Positions 54,045-61,724 of a stretch of DNA of 64,000 nucleotides are shown here, one piece after another (the first letter of the stretch is position 1; each line of letters opens with the position of its first letter). Below the pieces are notes generated by a model that saw only the letters and a list, made by a program, of their open reading frames with translations, was not told the DNA's origin and did not search any database. Both the position numbers and the translations under genes were made by a program. The DNA lies in contig NZ_CP139421.1 in NCBI RefSeq assembly GCF_034119865.1, positions 806,001 through 870,000 on the forward strand, given 5' to 3'. This stretch comes from Algoriphagus sp. NG3 (lineage in GTDB: Bacteria > Bacteroidota > Bacteroidia > Cytophagales > Cyclobacteriaceae).

Positions 54045-54879
54045 CAAACACATGCGTATCACTGATTCAGTGATCCTAGGTGAAGAAAAACCAGTATTGT
54101 TTGCCGGGCCATGTGCTGTGGAAAGCTATGATATTTGCCTGGAAATAGGAACCAAAACAAAAGAATGGGCAGAGCAGCACGGGTTTTCCTATGTATTCAA
54201 AGCTTCTTTTGACAAGGCTAACCGGACTTCCTCAGGTTCTTTTAGAAGTATAGGGATGGACAAATCACTTGAAGTCTTGCAGCGAGTGGGCAACGCACTC
54301 AATGTGCCTTTGGTGACTGATGTACATGAAAGTTATCAGGTGAAAGACGTAGCGGAAGTAGTGGATGTATTACAGATCCCTGCCTTTCTGTGCAGGCAAA
54401 CTGATTTACTCTTGGCTGCAGGAGAGACAGGGAAAGCCGTGAAAATCAAGCGGGGACAGTTTATGGCTCCGGAAGATATGCAGTATGCGGTAAGCAAAGT
54501 GCGATCAACAGGAAACGAGAATGTCTGCCTTACTGAACGGGGTTTTTCACTAGGCTATCACAACCTGGTTGTGGACATGCGTGGTCTTCCGATTATGCGT
54601 CAGTTTGCACCAGTGGTGTTTGACATTACCCATTCTGTGCAGCAGCCTGGTGGCCAAGGAGGAAGCAGTGGAGGTCAGCGGGAATTTGCGCCTATTTTGG
54701 CCAGGGCAGCAGCGGCAACCGGTATTGATGGATTTTTCATAGAGACTCATCCAGAACCAGCCAAAGCACTCAGTGATGGGCCAAACCTGATACCCTTGCA
54801 TAAAATGGGTGCATTTCTGGAGATGCTGAAAGAAGCCTGGACGCTAGGCAGGAAATATCAGGATTTTGAGGTGCAATAG
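54031..54879 (+). CDS. kdsA: 3-deoxy-8-phosphooctulonate synthase
   Basis: This 282-residue enzyme condenses arabinose 5-phosphate with PEP to KDO 8-phosphate. Family motifs include LFAGPCAVES, VFKASFDKANR, LVTDVHE, LQIPAFLCRQTDLL, NLVVDMRGLPIM, VVFDITHSVQ, the GGSSGGQR segment and FIETHPEP. The ATG at 54031 overlaps kdsC by 14 bases. A second ATG at 54052, just after the kdsC stop, would give 275 residues and is equally possible. A TTG further upstream at 54007 is not needed. Confidence 0.96.
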   Translation: MTRNNKHMRITDSVILGEEKPVLFAGPCAVESYDICLEIGTKTKEWAEQHGFSYVFKASFDKANRTSSGSFRSIGMDKSLEVLQRVGNALNVPLVTDVHESYQVKDVAEVVDVLQIPAFLCRQTDLLLAAGETGKAVKIKRGQFMAPEDMQYAVSKVRSTGNENVCLTERGFSLGYHNLVVDMRGLPIMRQFAPVVFDITHSVQQPGGQGGSSGGQREFAPILARAAAATGIDGFFIETHPEPAKALSDGPNLIPLHKMGAFLEMLKEAWTLGRKYQDFEVQ

Positions 54880-55021
54880 TTAAATTGTCCATGTATGATC
54901 AGCTAAATTTATATAACCTAGCTGTTCGGAATCCCGAAGAGGGAAGAGAGAGAGAGAGGTTGGAGATTAATTCTGACCAAATTCTATCATACTTAATCCT
55001 TTTGCCGACAAAAAAGCGGAT

Positions 55022-56683
55022 ATGCATAATTTGAAAAATAGAATGCTTAAAAAAATCACACTATTATTGCTCCTGAGTTTTGCTCCGGGGCTTTTTTGTT
55101 TTGCCCAGAACACAGGGTTGAAAGATAATATCCGTATCCGACTGGAGCAGGATCAGCCGGATATTCCGCTGAATGTGCAGGGGAATGAACTGTTTGCCAA
55201 AGGTGATATTCACCAGTTTTATACCAACCGTCTTTTTGAACCTGCATGGACGAAGTCAGGTATATTGACTGAATTAGCTTATGAGCTGCGCTTTGAAATC
55301 ATGCAAAGCAAGTTTGATGGACTCAATCCCTCAGACTATCATCTGGATCAGATTAATGCCATCTTTGAGCAGTTTGAAGCTAATAAAAAGATAGGCAGAG
55401 TAAATGAACTGGATGACTTGACAGGAATTGATCTATTGCTTAGTGATGCTTTTTTTCACCTTTCAGCACATCTGGAATTGGGAAAAGTGAATCCGCAGTC
55501 CCTGAACGGTGATTGGGAGATTACCCGTAAAACCACTAAGGTTTCCTATCCTGAATTGTTGTCTTCAGCCTTGGCTCAGCAGCAGATCAGGCAGCCTCTG
55601 GAGACTTTGTATCCTACTATTACCGTCTATAAGAAGGGGCGGGAGGTCATCCGTGCGATTGATGAGATCCGGAAAAATGATACGTTGAACTGGAAAGCTG
55701 TGAAAGTAGTCAAGTCCATTAAGGTGGGGGAGACGAATAGCGGCATTCCCAATCTTCGGGAACGCTTGGTTTTTTGGAAATATCTGGAGCCTTATGCTTA
55801 CGAAGATGAAAAAGCATATGATTCCACCATGTTTCTGGCAGTTCAGAAGTTTCAGGAGAGAAATGGATTAGAACCAGATGGAGCACTGGGTAAAAATACG
55901 GTCTATGCACTTAATCAATCCCCAACATACCTGATCGATAAGGCCTCTGTCAATATGGAAAGGCTCCGCTGGCTTCCCGACACCCTGAGGGGAGCAGAAA
56001 TGATCCTGGTGAATATCGCCAACTATCAGCTAGACTATCTCAGCAACCGTGACACACTCTTTTCTACCCGCGTGATTGTGGGTAAGAAATATCATGCATC
56101 ACCGATTTTCTCTTCAGCGATGAGCTACATCGTATTCAGCCCTTATTGGAATCTGCCTACGTCTATCGTACGAAATGAAGTGATGCCTGCTGTGCGTAAA
56201 AACCCGAATTACCTTGCTGAGAAAAATATGGAAGTGGTGACTTACTCTGGTCAGGCAGTAGATCCAGGTTCAGTGAATTGGAGCGGGAAATCCATACCTT
56301 ATATGGTAAGGCAGAAGCCAGGTGAACATAATTCCCTGGGGCTGGTGAAATTTATGTTCCCAAATGAGCACAGTGTTTATATCCATGACACACCTTCCAG
56401 AAGCCTTTTTTCAAGAGAAGACCGTGCGCTAAGCCATGGCTGTATCAGAATTCAAAACCCTGCAACTTTTGCGGAACTATTGCTTAAAGGCAATGGAGCA
56501 TGGACACCTGCAAAGATCAATACGGCCATGCATCAGAAGCATGAGCAAATTGTGAGGTTAGACCGGAAAATCCCAGTGGTATTACTTTATTTGACTTTCT
56601 GGTCAGATAGCAAGGGACAAGGTCATTTCAGGCAGGATATTTATGACCGGGATGCTGAAGTGTTAAATGCCTTACGAAAGTAA
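55022..56683 (+). CDS. L,D-transpeptidase, YcbB-type (first of a tandem pair)
   Basis: This 553-residue protein has a signal peptide ending FCFAQ. An N-terminal scaffold domain follows, then a peptidoglycan-binding segment (about 268-305, FLAVQKFQERNGLEPDGALG) and an L,D-transpeptidase (YkuD) domain with the catalytic Cys474 in SHGCIRIQNP. The family makes 3-3 crosslinks or attaches proteins to peptidoglycan. It is closely related to the gene at 57011, sharing ANYQLDYL, SYLVFSPYWNLP-like segments and the C-terminal FWxDxKG...YDRD, so the pair arose by duplication. Confidence 0.95.
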   Translation: MHNLKNRMLKKITLLLLLSFAPGLFCFAQNTGLKDNIRIRLEQDQPDIPLNVQGNELFAKGDIHQFYTNRLFEPAWTKSGILTELAYELRFEIMQSKFDGLNPSDYHLDQINAIFEQFEANKKIGRVNELDDLTGIDLLLSDAFFHLSAHLELGKVNPQSLNGDWEITRKTTKVSYPELLSSALAQQQIRQPLETLYPTITVYKKGREVIRAIDEIRKNDTLNWKAVKVVKSIKVGETNSGIPNLRERLVFWKYLEPYAYEDEKAYDSTMFLAVQKFQERNGLEPDGALGKNTVYALNQSPTYLIDKASVNMERLRWLPDTLRGAEMILVNIANYQLDYLSNRDTLFSTRVIVGKKYHASPIFSSAMSYIVFSPYWNLPTSIVRNEVMPAVRKNPNYLAEKNMEVVTYSGQAVDPGSVNWSGKSIPYMVRQKPGEHNSLGLVKFMFPNEHSVYIHDTPSRSLFSREDRALSHGCIRIQNPATFAELLLKGNGAWTPAKINTAMHQKHEQIVRLDRKIPVVLLYLTFWSDSKGQGHFRQDIYDRDAEVLNALRK

Positions 56684-56735
56684 AATTGAGAATTCTTCTG
56701 TTTTCTGCAGGCAAGATAGGAACATGCTGAAGTAG

Positions 56736-56876
56736 CAGAGAATTGAATTTGCCAATGAGGTCAAGGCGGGGAACTATAGAAGGGATGACTTTGCCCTGAG
56801 ACTCAAAACTCTTTATAATGAAAAGCGATATGCCTCACTCTGGGTAATTCCATTCTCAAACTTCAGTCCCATATGA
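56736..56876 (+). pseudogene. Short relic resembling an L,D-transpeptidase N-terminus
   Basis: An open stretch of 46 codons after a TAG reads RIEFANEVKAGNYRRDDFAL, then LRLKTLYNEKRYASLWVIPF, and ends at TGA. The segment LYNEKRYASLW resembles the FYEAREYVEVW and FYTNRLFEPAW segments near the N-termini of the flanking transpeptidases. It has no start or catalytic part. I read it as a leftover of a third copy; the similarity is short and the call is tentative. Confidence 0.35.
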
Positions 56877-56986
56877 ATTCATTTATTAGGTGTTGGTTTT
56901 TTAAGTTGTTGATAGTAAGTGCGATCTATGGGTGTCCAGATGGGTTTGACTCGAATAAATTTAAGCGTACGAACTTTGATTCATAG
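56873..56986 (+). CDS. Possible 37-residue lipoprotein
   Basis: An ATG at 56873 opens a 37-codon frame, MNSFIRCWFFKLLIVSAIYG followed by CPDGFDSNKFKRTNFDS. It has a hydrophobic stretch and a lipobox-like Cys21. It ends 24 bases before the second transpeptidase. It could be a small lipoprotein or a detached signal sequence of a duplicated neighbour. The size alone makes it uncertain. Confidence 0.3.
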   Translation: MNSFIRCWFFKLLIVSAIYGCPDGFDSNKFKRTNFDS

Positions 56987-57010
56987 AAGGCATATACACA
57001 AAATCCTTTT

Positions 57011-58666
57011 ATGAATAAGAAGATAATTCTCTCTATTGCAGTAGTGGTGGTTTTGGCTTTAGGGCTGATATGGTTTTTCAGCCAGCGGAGGACTGACTTG
57101 AAGGATGAACTACAGGCGGCTATAAATGGGGAAAAGTCAGAGGTCATGACCCAATCAGAATATCCCCAGATTTTACAGGAATTTTACGAGGCTAGGGAAT
57201 ATGTGGAAGTGTGGCTCTTTAATGGTTCACTGTCCAAATCCGGCAAAGAACTGCTAGATCAGCTTGAGAATTCAAAGTATGATGGACTACAGCCAGATGA
57301 TTATCATTTGGCAGAGATTCATGCTCTTTCTTCTAATCCTGAAAAAGAAAACAAGCGATTCCGAAACCTCTCATCCGAGGAAAAGGTACGTTTGGAATTA
57401 TTGCTGAGTGATGCGTTTTTATCCTTGGTTCACGATTTGGAAAATGGTAAAGTGGATCCGTCCACCTTGGATCCAGAATGGAAATTTGAAAAGAAAGAAT
57501 CGGAGATTGATTACCTGACTATGCTGAATGAAGTAGGAAATGGGAAATCGGTTGAAAAAATAGTTGAGCAGCTCTATCCATTATCTGAACTTTATGTACA
57601 GGGCAGAGAAGCTATCAAAGAACTATACCAGATACATAAAAATGATACACTTACTTGGGAGTTTGCTCAGGTAGAAGGTGCAATAAAAGTAGGTGAGGAG
57701 CATGCTGCAATACCCGCTTTGCGAAAGCGATTGATTTTTTGGGATTTCTTGAACTCATATGATATGGAAAACCCTGATCTTTTTGACTCCACCATGTTTG
57801 CCGGCCTTCAGAAATATCAGAAAGCTAATGGCATGAATCCGGATGGGGTAATCGGATCCTTGGTAGCTGAATCTCTTAATAAATCTCCCCAAGATCTGAT
57901 TGATATTGCTGCCATCAATATGGAGCGTCTTCGCTGGATGCCAAAAATGGATTGGGAGCAGGAAATGGTCGTAGTGAATATCGCCAATTATCAGTTGGAT
58001 TATCTCATAAAGAAGGACACCGCTTTTACGGCTAAGGTGATTGTTGGTAAGGAATACAGTGAATCGCCCACCTTTACGGCACCTATGAGCTATTTGGTTT
58101 TTAGTCCCTACTGGAACATCCCCGAGTCCATCACCAAGGATGAAATCATTCCCTCCATCAGTAAAAACCCAAACTACCTGGAGCAAAAGAATATGGAAGT
58201 GGTGAGCAGTAGCGGAGAAGTGGTAAGAGCATCAAAGGTCAACTTATCAAAAGAAGAGGGCTATAGGGTACGCCAAAAGCCAGGGGGAGATAATTCACTT
58301 GGACTGGTGAAGTTTATGTTTCCCAATGAATATAATATCTACATCCACGATACCCCAGCCAGAAGTCTGTTCGAAAAAGAAAACAGGGCACTGAGCCATG
58401 GATGTATCCGAATCCAGAACCCTGAACAATTTGCGCAGATTCTACTGGATAGTAAGGAATGGGATGATGATAAAATCCAGGAAGCCATGCATCAGGATAA
58501 AGAAAAAGTGGTGGAACTGGACAGGAAAATACCTGTGGTGATACTTTATATGACCTTCTGGGCGGATAAAGACGGAAAAGCTAATTTCAGATCAGATGTG
58601 TATGATCGGGATCAGGCACTTTTAAAGGCTTTGCGAAGCGCCAAATCAAGCTTGGATAAGGCTTGA
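57011..58666 (+). CDS. L,D-transpeptidase, YcbB-type (second of a tandem pair)
   Basis: This 551-residue paralogue of the preceding transpeptidase has an N-terminal membrane anchor (about 4-22) instead of a cleavable signal. It has the same scaffold, peptidoglycan-binding segment (LQKYQKANGMNPDGVIG) and YkuD domain, with Cys465 in SHGCIRIQNP. A difference in membrane anchoring suggests they act at different sites or times. Its last codons overlap the 3' end of the convergent transpeptidase gene by 21 bases, within a hairpin. Confidence 0.95.
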   Translation: MNKKIILSIAVVVVLALGLIWFFSQRRTDLKDELQAAINGEKSEVMTQSEYPQILQEFYEAREYVEVWLFNGSLSKSGKELLDQLENSKYDGLQPDDYHLAEIHALSSNPEKENKRFRNLSSEEKVRLELLLSDAFLSLVHDLENGKVDPSTLDPEWKFEKKESEIDYLTMLNEVGNGKSVEKIVEQLYPLSELYVQGREAIKELYQIHKNDTLTWEFAQVEGAIKVGEEHAAIPALRKRLIFWDFLNSYDMENPDLFDSTMFAGLQKYQKANGMNPDGVIGSLVAESLNKSPQDLIDIAAINMERLRWMPKMDWEQEMVVVNIANYQLDYLIKKDTAFTAKVIVGKEYSESPTFTAPMSYLVFSPYWNIPESITKDEIIPSISKNPNYLEQKNMEVVSSSGEVVRASKVNLSKEEGYRVRQKPGGDNSLGLVKFMFPNEYNIYIHDTPARSLFEKENRALSHGCIRIQNPEQFAQILLDSKEWDDDKIQEAMHQDKEKVVELDRKIPVVILYMTFWADKDGKANFRSDVYDRDQALLKALRSAKSSLDKA

Positions 58667-58671
58667 TTTGG
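58641..58671. terminator. Hairpin in the overlap of two convergent genes
   Basis: CCAAATCAAGC (58641-58651) and GCTTGATTTGG (58661-58671) form a perfect 11-bp stem with a 9-base loop. It contains the stop codons of both convergent genes (TGA at 58664-58666 and TCA at 58646-58648). It may act as a bidirectional terminator that also encodes the final residues of both proteins. Confidence 0.65.
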
Positions 58672-59341
58672 TAAGGTAAGTATCGTCATTTCCATAGATG
58701 AAAAGTAAAGAACCGTCTTTGATCATATCGATAGCTTTGGCCGAAAGCTCGCTGGGAAGTGCCGGGCACCCTAAGCTTCTTCCCAATCTTCCTACAGATT
58801 TGGCAAATTCTTCCCGTGCGTAATCTGCTCCGTGGATAACTATAGCACGGTTTCTTGCCTGATCATTAAAGCCTCTTTCCAAACCGTCCAACCGGAGAGA
58901 ATAACCGTGTTTTCCAGAATAAGTTTCGGCAGTTGTATAAAAACCTAAGCTGCTTTTGAAGGATTCAGGCTGATTAGAAAAAGCTTTTGCCATGAGATCA
59001 CCTGAATTTCTACCGTGTGAAACGACAGAATGTAAAAGAACTTCTCCTTTTTCCGGATCTATGATCCACATACGCTTGGCGGTGGAGGGCAAACTGAAAT
59101 CGATTACAGTCAAGACTTTTGACTTAAGGTTATCCTTCATTTTCATCCAGCCTTGAAAAGCTAATGCAAATACTTCTTTGGAAGGTAAAGTACCTGTGGA
59201 GGTCTGTAAACCATCGTAAAGCTCACTTACCGGATTGATGGCTGTATTCTTGATGGGAATATTTTTATGTATTTCTGAGTTTGGGAAGACTCCTAAGAAC
59301 AGGAGAAGAGTAATCGCAATGGTTTGATTGAGCATAAGCAT
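58646..59341 (-). CDS. Murein L,D-transpeptidase catalytic domain protein (YkuD_2 type)
   Basis: This 231-residue protein has a signal peptide (about 1-20) and a single catalytic domain of the PF13645 type. Markers are WIIDPEKGEVLLHSVVSHG, the RAIVIHGADYA segment (His170) and the nucleophile Cys192 in GRSLGCPALP. It differs from the two long paralogues in family and has no peptidoglycan-binding domain. Its position in a transpeptidase cluster suggests a related role in wall crosslinking. It converges with the second long transpeptidase and overlaps it by 21 bases. Confidence 0.93.
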   Translation of the reverse strand: MLMLNQTIAITLLLFLGVFPNSEIHKNIPIKNTAINPVSELYDGLQTSTGTLPSKEVFALAFQGWMKMKDNLKSKVLTVIDFSLPSTAKRMWIIDPEKGEVLLHSVVSHGRNSGDLMAKAFSNQPESFKSSLGFYTTAETYSGKHGYSLRLDGLERGFNDQARNRAIVIHGADYAREEFAKSVGRLGRSLGCPALPSELSAKAIDMIKDGSLLFIYGNDDTYLTKSSLIQA

Positions 59342-59494
59342 TTGGGTGATTGTGCAAATTTAGTAGGATGCCCCGAGAGTTCAAACGAACTTGGACTCAG
59401 GTTCTTATGATTAGTGACATAATTTTTGTGAAATTTCATTGGAACCATCTCCACGCTTTTGTGGGTTCTTGAATTGGTATAATGAGGGGGTGAT

Positions 59495-59524
59495 TTTGGT
59501 ACCAATTATAATTCTTTAATTTTG
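59495..59524 (+). promoter_or_regulatory. Bacteroidota-type promoter for the PTPS-folE operon
   Basis: TTTG (59495-59498) and TAATTTTG (59517-59524) match the -33 and TAnnTTTG -7 boxes with an 18-base spacer. They lie 107-136 bases before the ATG at 59631, leaving a 5' leader of about 100 bases. I see no regulatory element in the leader. This is the best promoter match in the window. Confidence 0.65.
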
Positions 59525-59630
59525 CGTTCCGAAAATTAGTCCACTGTGCGTCAGTGCCATCCTTGTACTGTAACAGATAGATCCGAAAATAATTCAAACA
59601 AAAGCAGATAAGCGGCTGTTTCAGCATTCC

Positions 59631-60041
59631 ATGAAAGTATCAGTATTTAGAAAAGAACATTTCAACGCAGCCCACAGACTTCACAATCCTGAATGGTCAG
59701 AAGATCAGAATGAAGCAGTTTTCGGTAAGTGTAATAATCCTCATTTTCATGGACACAATTATGAATTGGTCGTAAAACTAAGAGGAGACATAGACCCACG
59801 GACGGGTTATGTATATGATATGAAAGTGCTCAGTGACCTGATCAAAGAGCATGTGTTAAGAAAACTAGATCACAAAAATTTAAACCTGGATACCGATGAA
59901 TTCAAAGAACTTAACCCAACCGCTGAGAACATTGCAGTGGTTATTTGGAATATTTTAAGGGAAAAAATTGATCGAAAATTCGAGTTAACGATTCGACTTT
60001 ATGAAACAGAAAGAAACTTTGTTGAATACGATGGGAATTAA
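59631..60041 (+). CDS. 6-pyruvoyl-tetrahydropterin synthase (PTPS-II motif)
   Basis: This 136-residue enzyme of the PTPS/QueD family converts dihydroneopterin triphosphate to a tetrahydropterin. Zinc ligands are His15, His40 and His42, and the catalytic cysteine is Cys34 in GKCNNPHFHGHNY. The spacing C-x5-HGH is that of 6-pyruvoyl-tetrahydropterin synthases of tetrahydrobiopterin synthesis, whereas QueD uses C-x3-HGH. I therefore favour a biopterin role over queuosine. The gene overlaps folE by 11 bases, so the first two steps are made together. Confidence 0.9.
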   Translation: MKVSVFRKEHFNAAHRLHNPEWSEDQNEAVFGKCNNPHFHGHNYELVVKLRGDIDPRTGYVYDMKVLSDLIKEHVLRKLDHKNLNLDTDEFKELNPTAENIAVVIWNILREKIDRKFELTIRLYETERNFVEYDGN

Positions 60042-60705
60042 TATCGCCCGGGCATCTGCCGAGGATATTGGGGATGAGCATGTAGGGACTTCCCTGGAAA
60101 CGCCTCTGAGAGAAGATGCTTTCGAAATGGATGATGAACTGAAGGTCGAATTGATCGAGAAGCACTTCCGTGAAATCATGCATATCATGGGCTTGGATCT
60201 GACCGACGATAGCCTCAAAGGAACTCCAAATCGTGTGGCAAAGATGTATGTGAAGGAAGTGTTCAGTGGGTTGAACCCTAAGAATAAGCCTATCGCAAAG
60301 CTTTTTGAAAACAAATACAAGTACAACGAAATGCTGGTGGAGAAGAATATTACCTTCTTTTCGCACTGTGAGCATCATTTCGTGCCTATTCATGGCAAAG
60401 CCCATGTGGCCTATATTTCCAACGGATCGGTAATCGGTCTTTCCAAAATCAACCGGATTGTACAGTACTTCTCCCAACGCCCGCAGGTGCAGGAGCGGCT
60501 TACCATGCAGATCGGAAATGAGCTGGTGGAAGCGCTAGGTACTGATGATGTGGCTGTGATCATGGATGCTGATCACATGTGTGTAAGCTCTAGAGGAGTG
60601 AAGGACACAACAAGTAGCACCCTTACGTCGTTCTATTCAGGTAAGTTTGAAAAAGACGAGCAAACGCGAAATGAATTTCTGAAGTACATCAGTTTGGAAA
60701 GATAA
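60031..60705 (+). CDS. folE: GTP cyclohydrolase I
   Basis: This 224-residue enzyme converts GTP to dihydroneopterin triphosphate, the substrate of the preceding PTPS. Zinc ligands are Cys113 and His116 in SHCEHHFVPIHGKAH, and Cys184 in DHMCVSSRGV. The substrate loop GLSKINRIVQYFSQRPQVQER is intact. I start at the ATG at 60031, which overlaps the PTPS stop by 11 bases; an in-frame ATG at 60001 would add 10 residues within the PTPS gene. A good terminator follows. Confidence 0.97.
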   Translation: MGINIARASAEDIGDEHVGTSLETPLREDAFEMDDELKVELIEKHFREIMHIMGLDLTDDSLKGTPNRVAKMYVKEVFSGLNPKNKPIAKLFENKYKYNEMLVEKNITFFSHCEHHFVPIHGKAHVAYISNGSVIGLSKINRIVQYFSQRPQVQERLTMQIGNELVEALGTDDVAVIMDADHMCVSSRGVKDTTSSTLTSFYSGKFEKDEQTRNEFLKYISLER

Positions 60706-60730
60706 TTTTGAAACACTAAACCAACATTGA

Positions 60731-60757
60731 AAACCGGGCTGAAAGGCTCGGTTTTTT
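60731..60757 (+). terminator. Intrinsic terminator after folE
   Basis: AAACCGGGCT (60731-60740) pairs with GGCTCGGTTT (from 60745), a 10-bp stem with two G-U pairs closed by a GAAA loop, followed by a run of T. It lies 25 bases after the folE stop. Confidence 0.88.
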
Positions 60758-60765
60758 TATTTTTA

Positions 60766-60798
60766 GCCACGAAGGACACGAAGAAAACGCGAAGGAAC
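60766..60798. repeat. Dispersed repeat, 'gccacgaaggacacgaag' type, copy 4
   Basis: Words gccacgaag, gacacgaag and acgcgaagg follow each other, as in the family at 17689, 30103 and 41883, but with an A-rich variant. It lies just after the folE terminator. I see no gene in 60799-61014. Confidence 0.45.
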
Positions 60799-61014
60799 AG
60801 GATCAGTCTAAAAAGTTGGGGATTCATCCGACAGCGTACTGTGAAAATCTGTATGAATCGGCTTTTGATTTCCCAAATACCCTGTTTCATTTCCCTAGAA
60901 TGAAGAACCTGTTTTTTGTGCAATGTGCTTGTGCTCCCTGTATAACCTACACGACAGCCAACTGCCCTATAGCCAATACATGTTATCGGGGATCACAAAT
61001 ACCTTTACACTACT

Positions 61015-61244
61015 GATCGTGCCGTTGGCACTCTGAAAATCATATAAACTATATCCTTGACCCAGAATGCAATTCTGGGCATTTACAGGCCTTGCCTTTG
61101 GCAAGGGAAATTATTTTGCAGGAAATGGGTTTATTTAAGCGTTTGTGCCAAAGGCACAACAGGTAACCGCCCTGAATGCAGCAAAGCGAAATTCAGGGGT
61201 TAGGAAATACAAATGAATTCGCCCAGAGTGCCAACGGCACGATC
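61015..61244. repeat. Hairpin array bracketed by perfect 21-bp inverted ends
   Basis: GATCGTGCCGTTGGCACTCTG (61015-61035) reappears as its exact reverse complement at 61224-61244; each end folds as GTGCC-GTT-GGCAC. Between them lie CCCAGAAT-GCA-ATTCTGGG (61061-61079), CCTTGCC-TTT-GGCAAGG (61090-61106), TGTGCC-AAA-GGCACA (61144-61158) and CCCTGAAT...ATTCAGGG (61170-61198). The plan is the same as the array at 30341-31433 but with different words. No gene is inside; a decayed frame from the right runs into it. Confidence 0.85.
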
Positions 61245-61249
61245 GGTAA

Positions 61250-61581
61250 ATGCTGAAAAATATCATTGCTAATCCGATAGTAATTAATGTCAGGCTGATA
61301 AAAAGTATATCCCATGTGTTATCAACATAACCTCCAAACCCGTAGAAAGCATCAATTTTTCGGAATAGATGGAGGATGCCAATTGCGACAATTACTTTTA
61401 AACAGATTCACCTCATCTTGATCAGCATTCCTACTCCATTACCAAGGTTATGTGAAATTAAAGCCAATAGAATACTCCCGCTTTTGATAGTAATCCAGCC
61501 CCAGATCAAACCATAAAACGAAGACCAGAGAAAAGGTGCGAGATGGAATACTAGCTCATAACTTTCTGTAATTAAGATGGC
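61250..61581 (-). pseudogene. Decayed CPBP (Rce1-like) intramembrane protease, C-terminal part
   Basis: The minus strand from 61581 reads AILITESYELVFHLAPFLW, SSFYGLIWGWITIKSGSILL and ALISHNLGNGVGMLIKMR, then a TGA at 61410-61408. The same frame continues with a hydrophobic stretch (GILHLFRKIDAFYGFGGYV ... ISLTLITIGLAMIFFS) to about 61250. The G-x-x-x-GW...SGSIL..LISHNLGN pattern is the last conserved part of CPBP/CAAX proteases. The upstream glutamate motif EExxxR is missing and no start codon is present. The gene seems truncated and broken by an internal stop. Confidence 0.6.
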
Positions 61582-61724
61582 TCAAAAGCTTAAAAATTTC
61601 TTCAGTATTCCCGCGGAGGTCTTTCTGCATAGTTCCTGATCTTTGACCAGTGATAGAACAAAAAAAATAATTCAATTTTGAATTCCTGATCACCATACCT
61701 ATCTTATTAGGAAAAAATAATAAA

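Noticed and set aside
60816..61016. Plus-strand frame of 66 codons after folE
   Set aside because: It has an irregular composition rich in Cys and no family signal, and it overlaps the edge of a hairpin array; probably non-coding.
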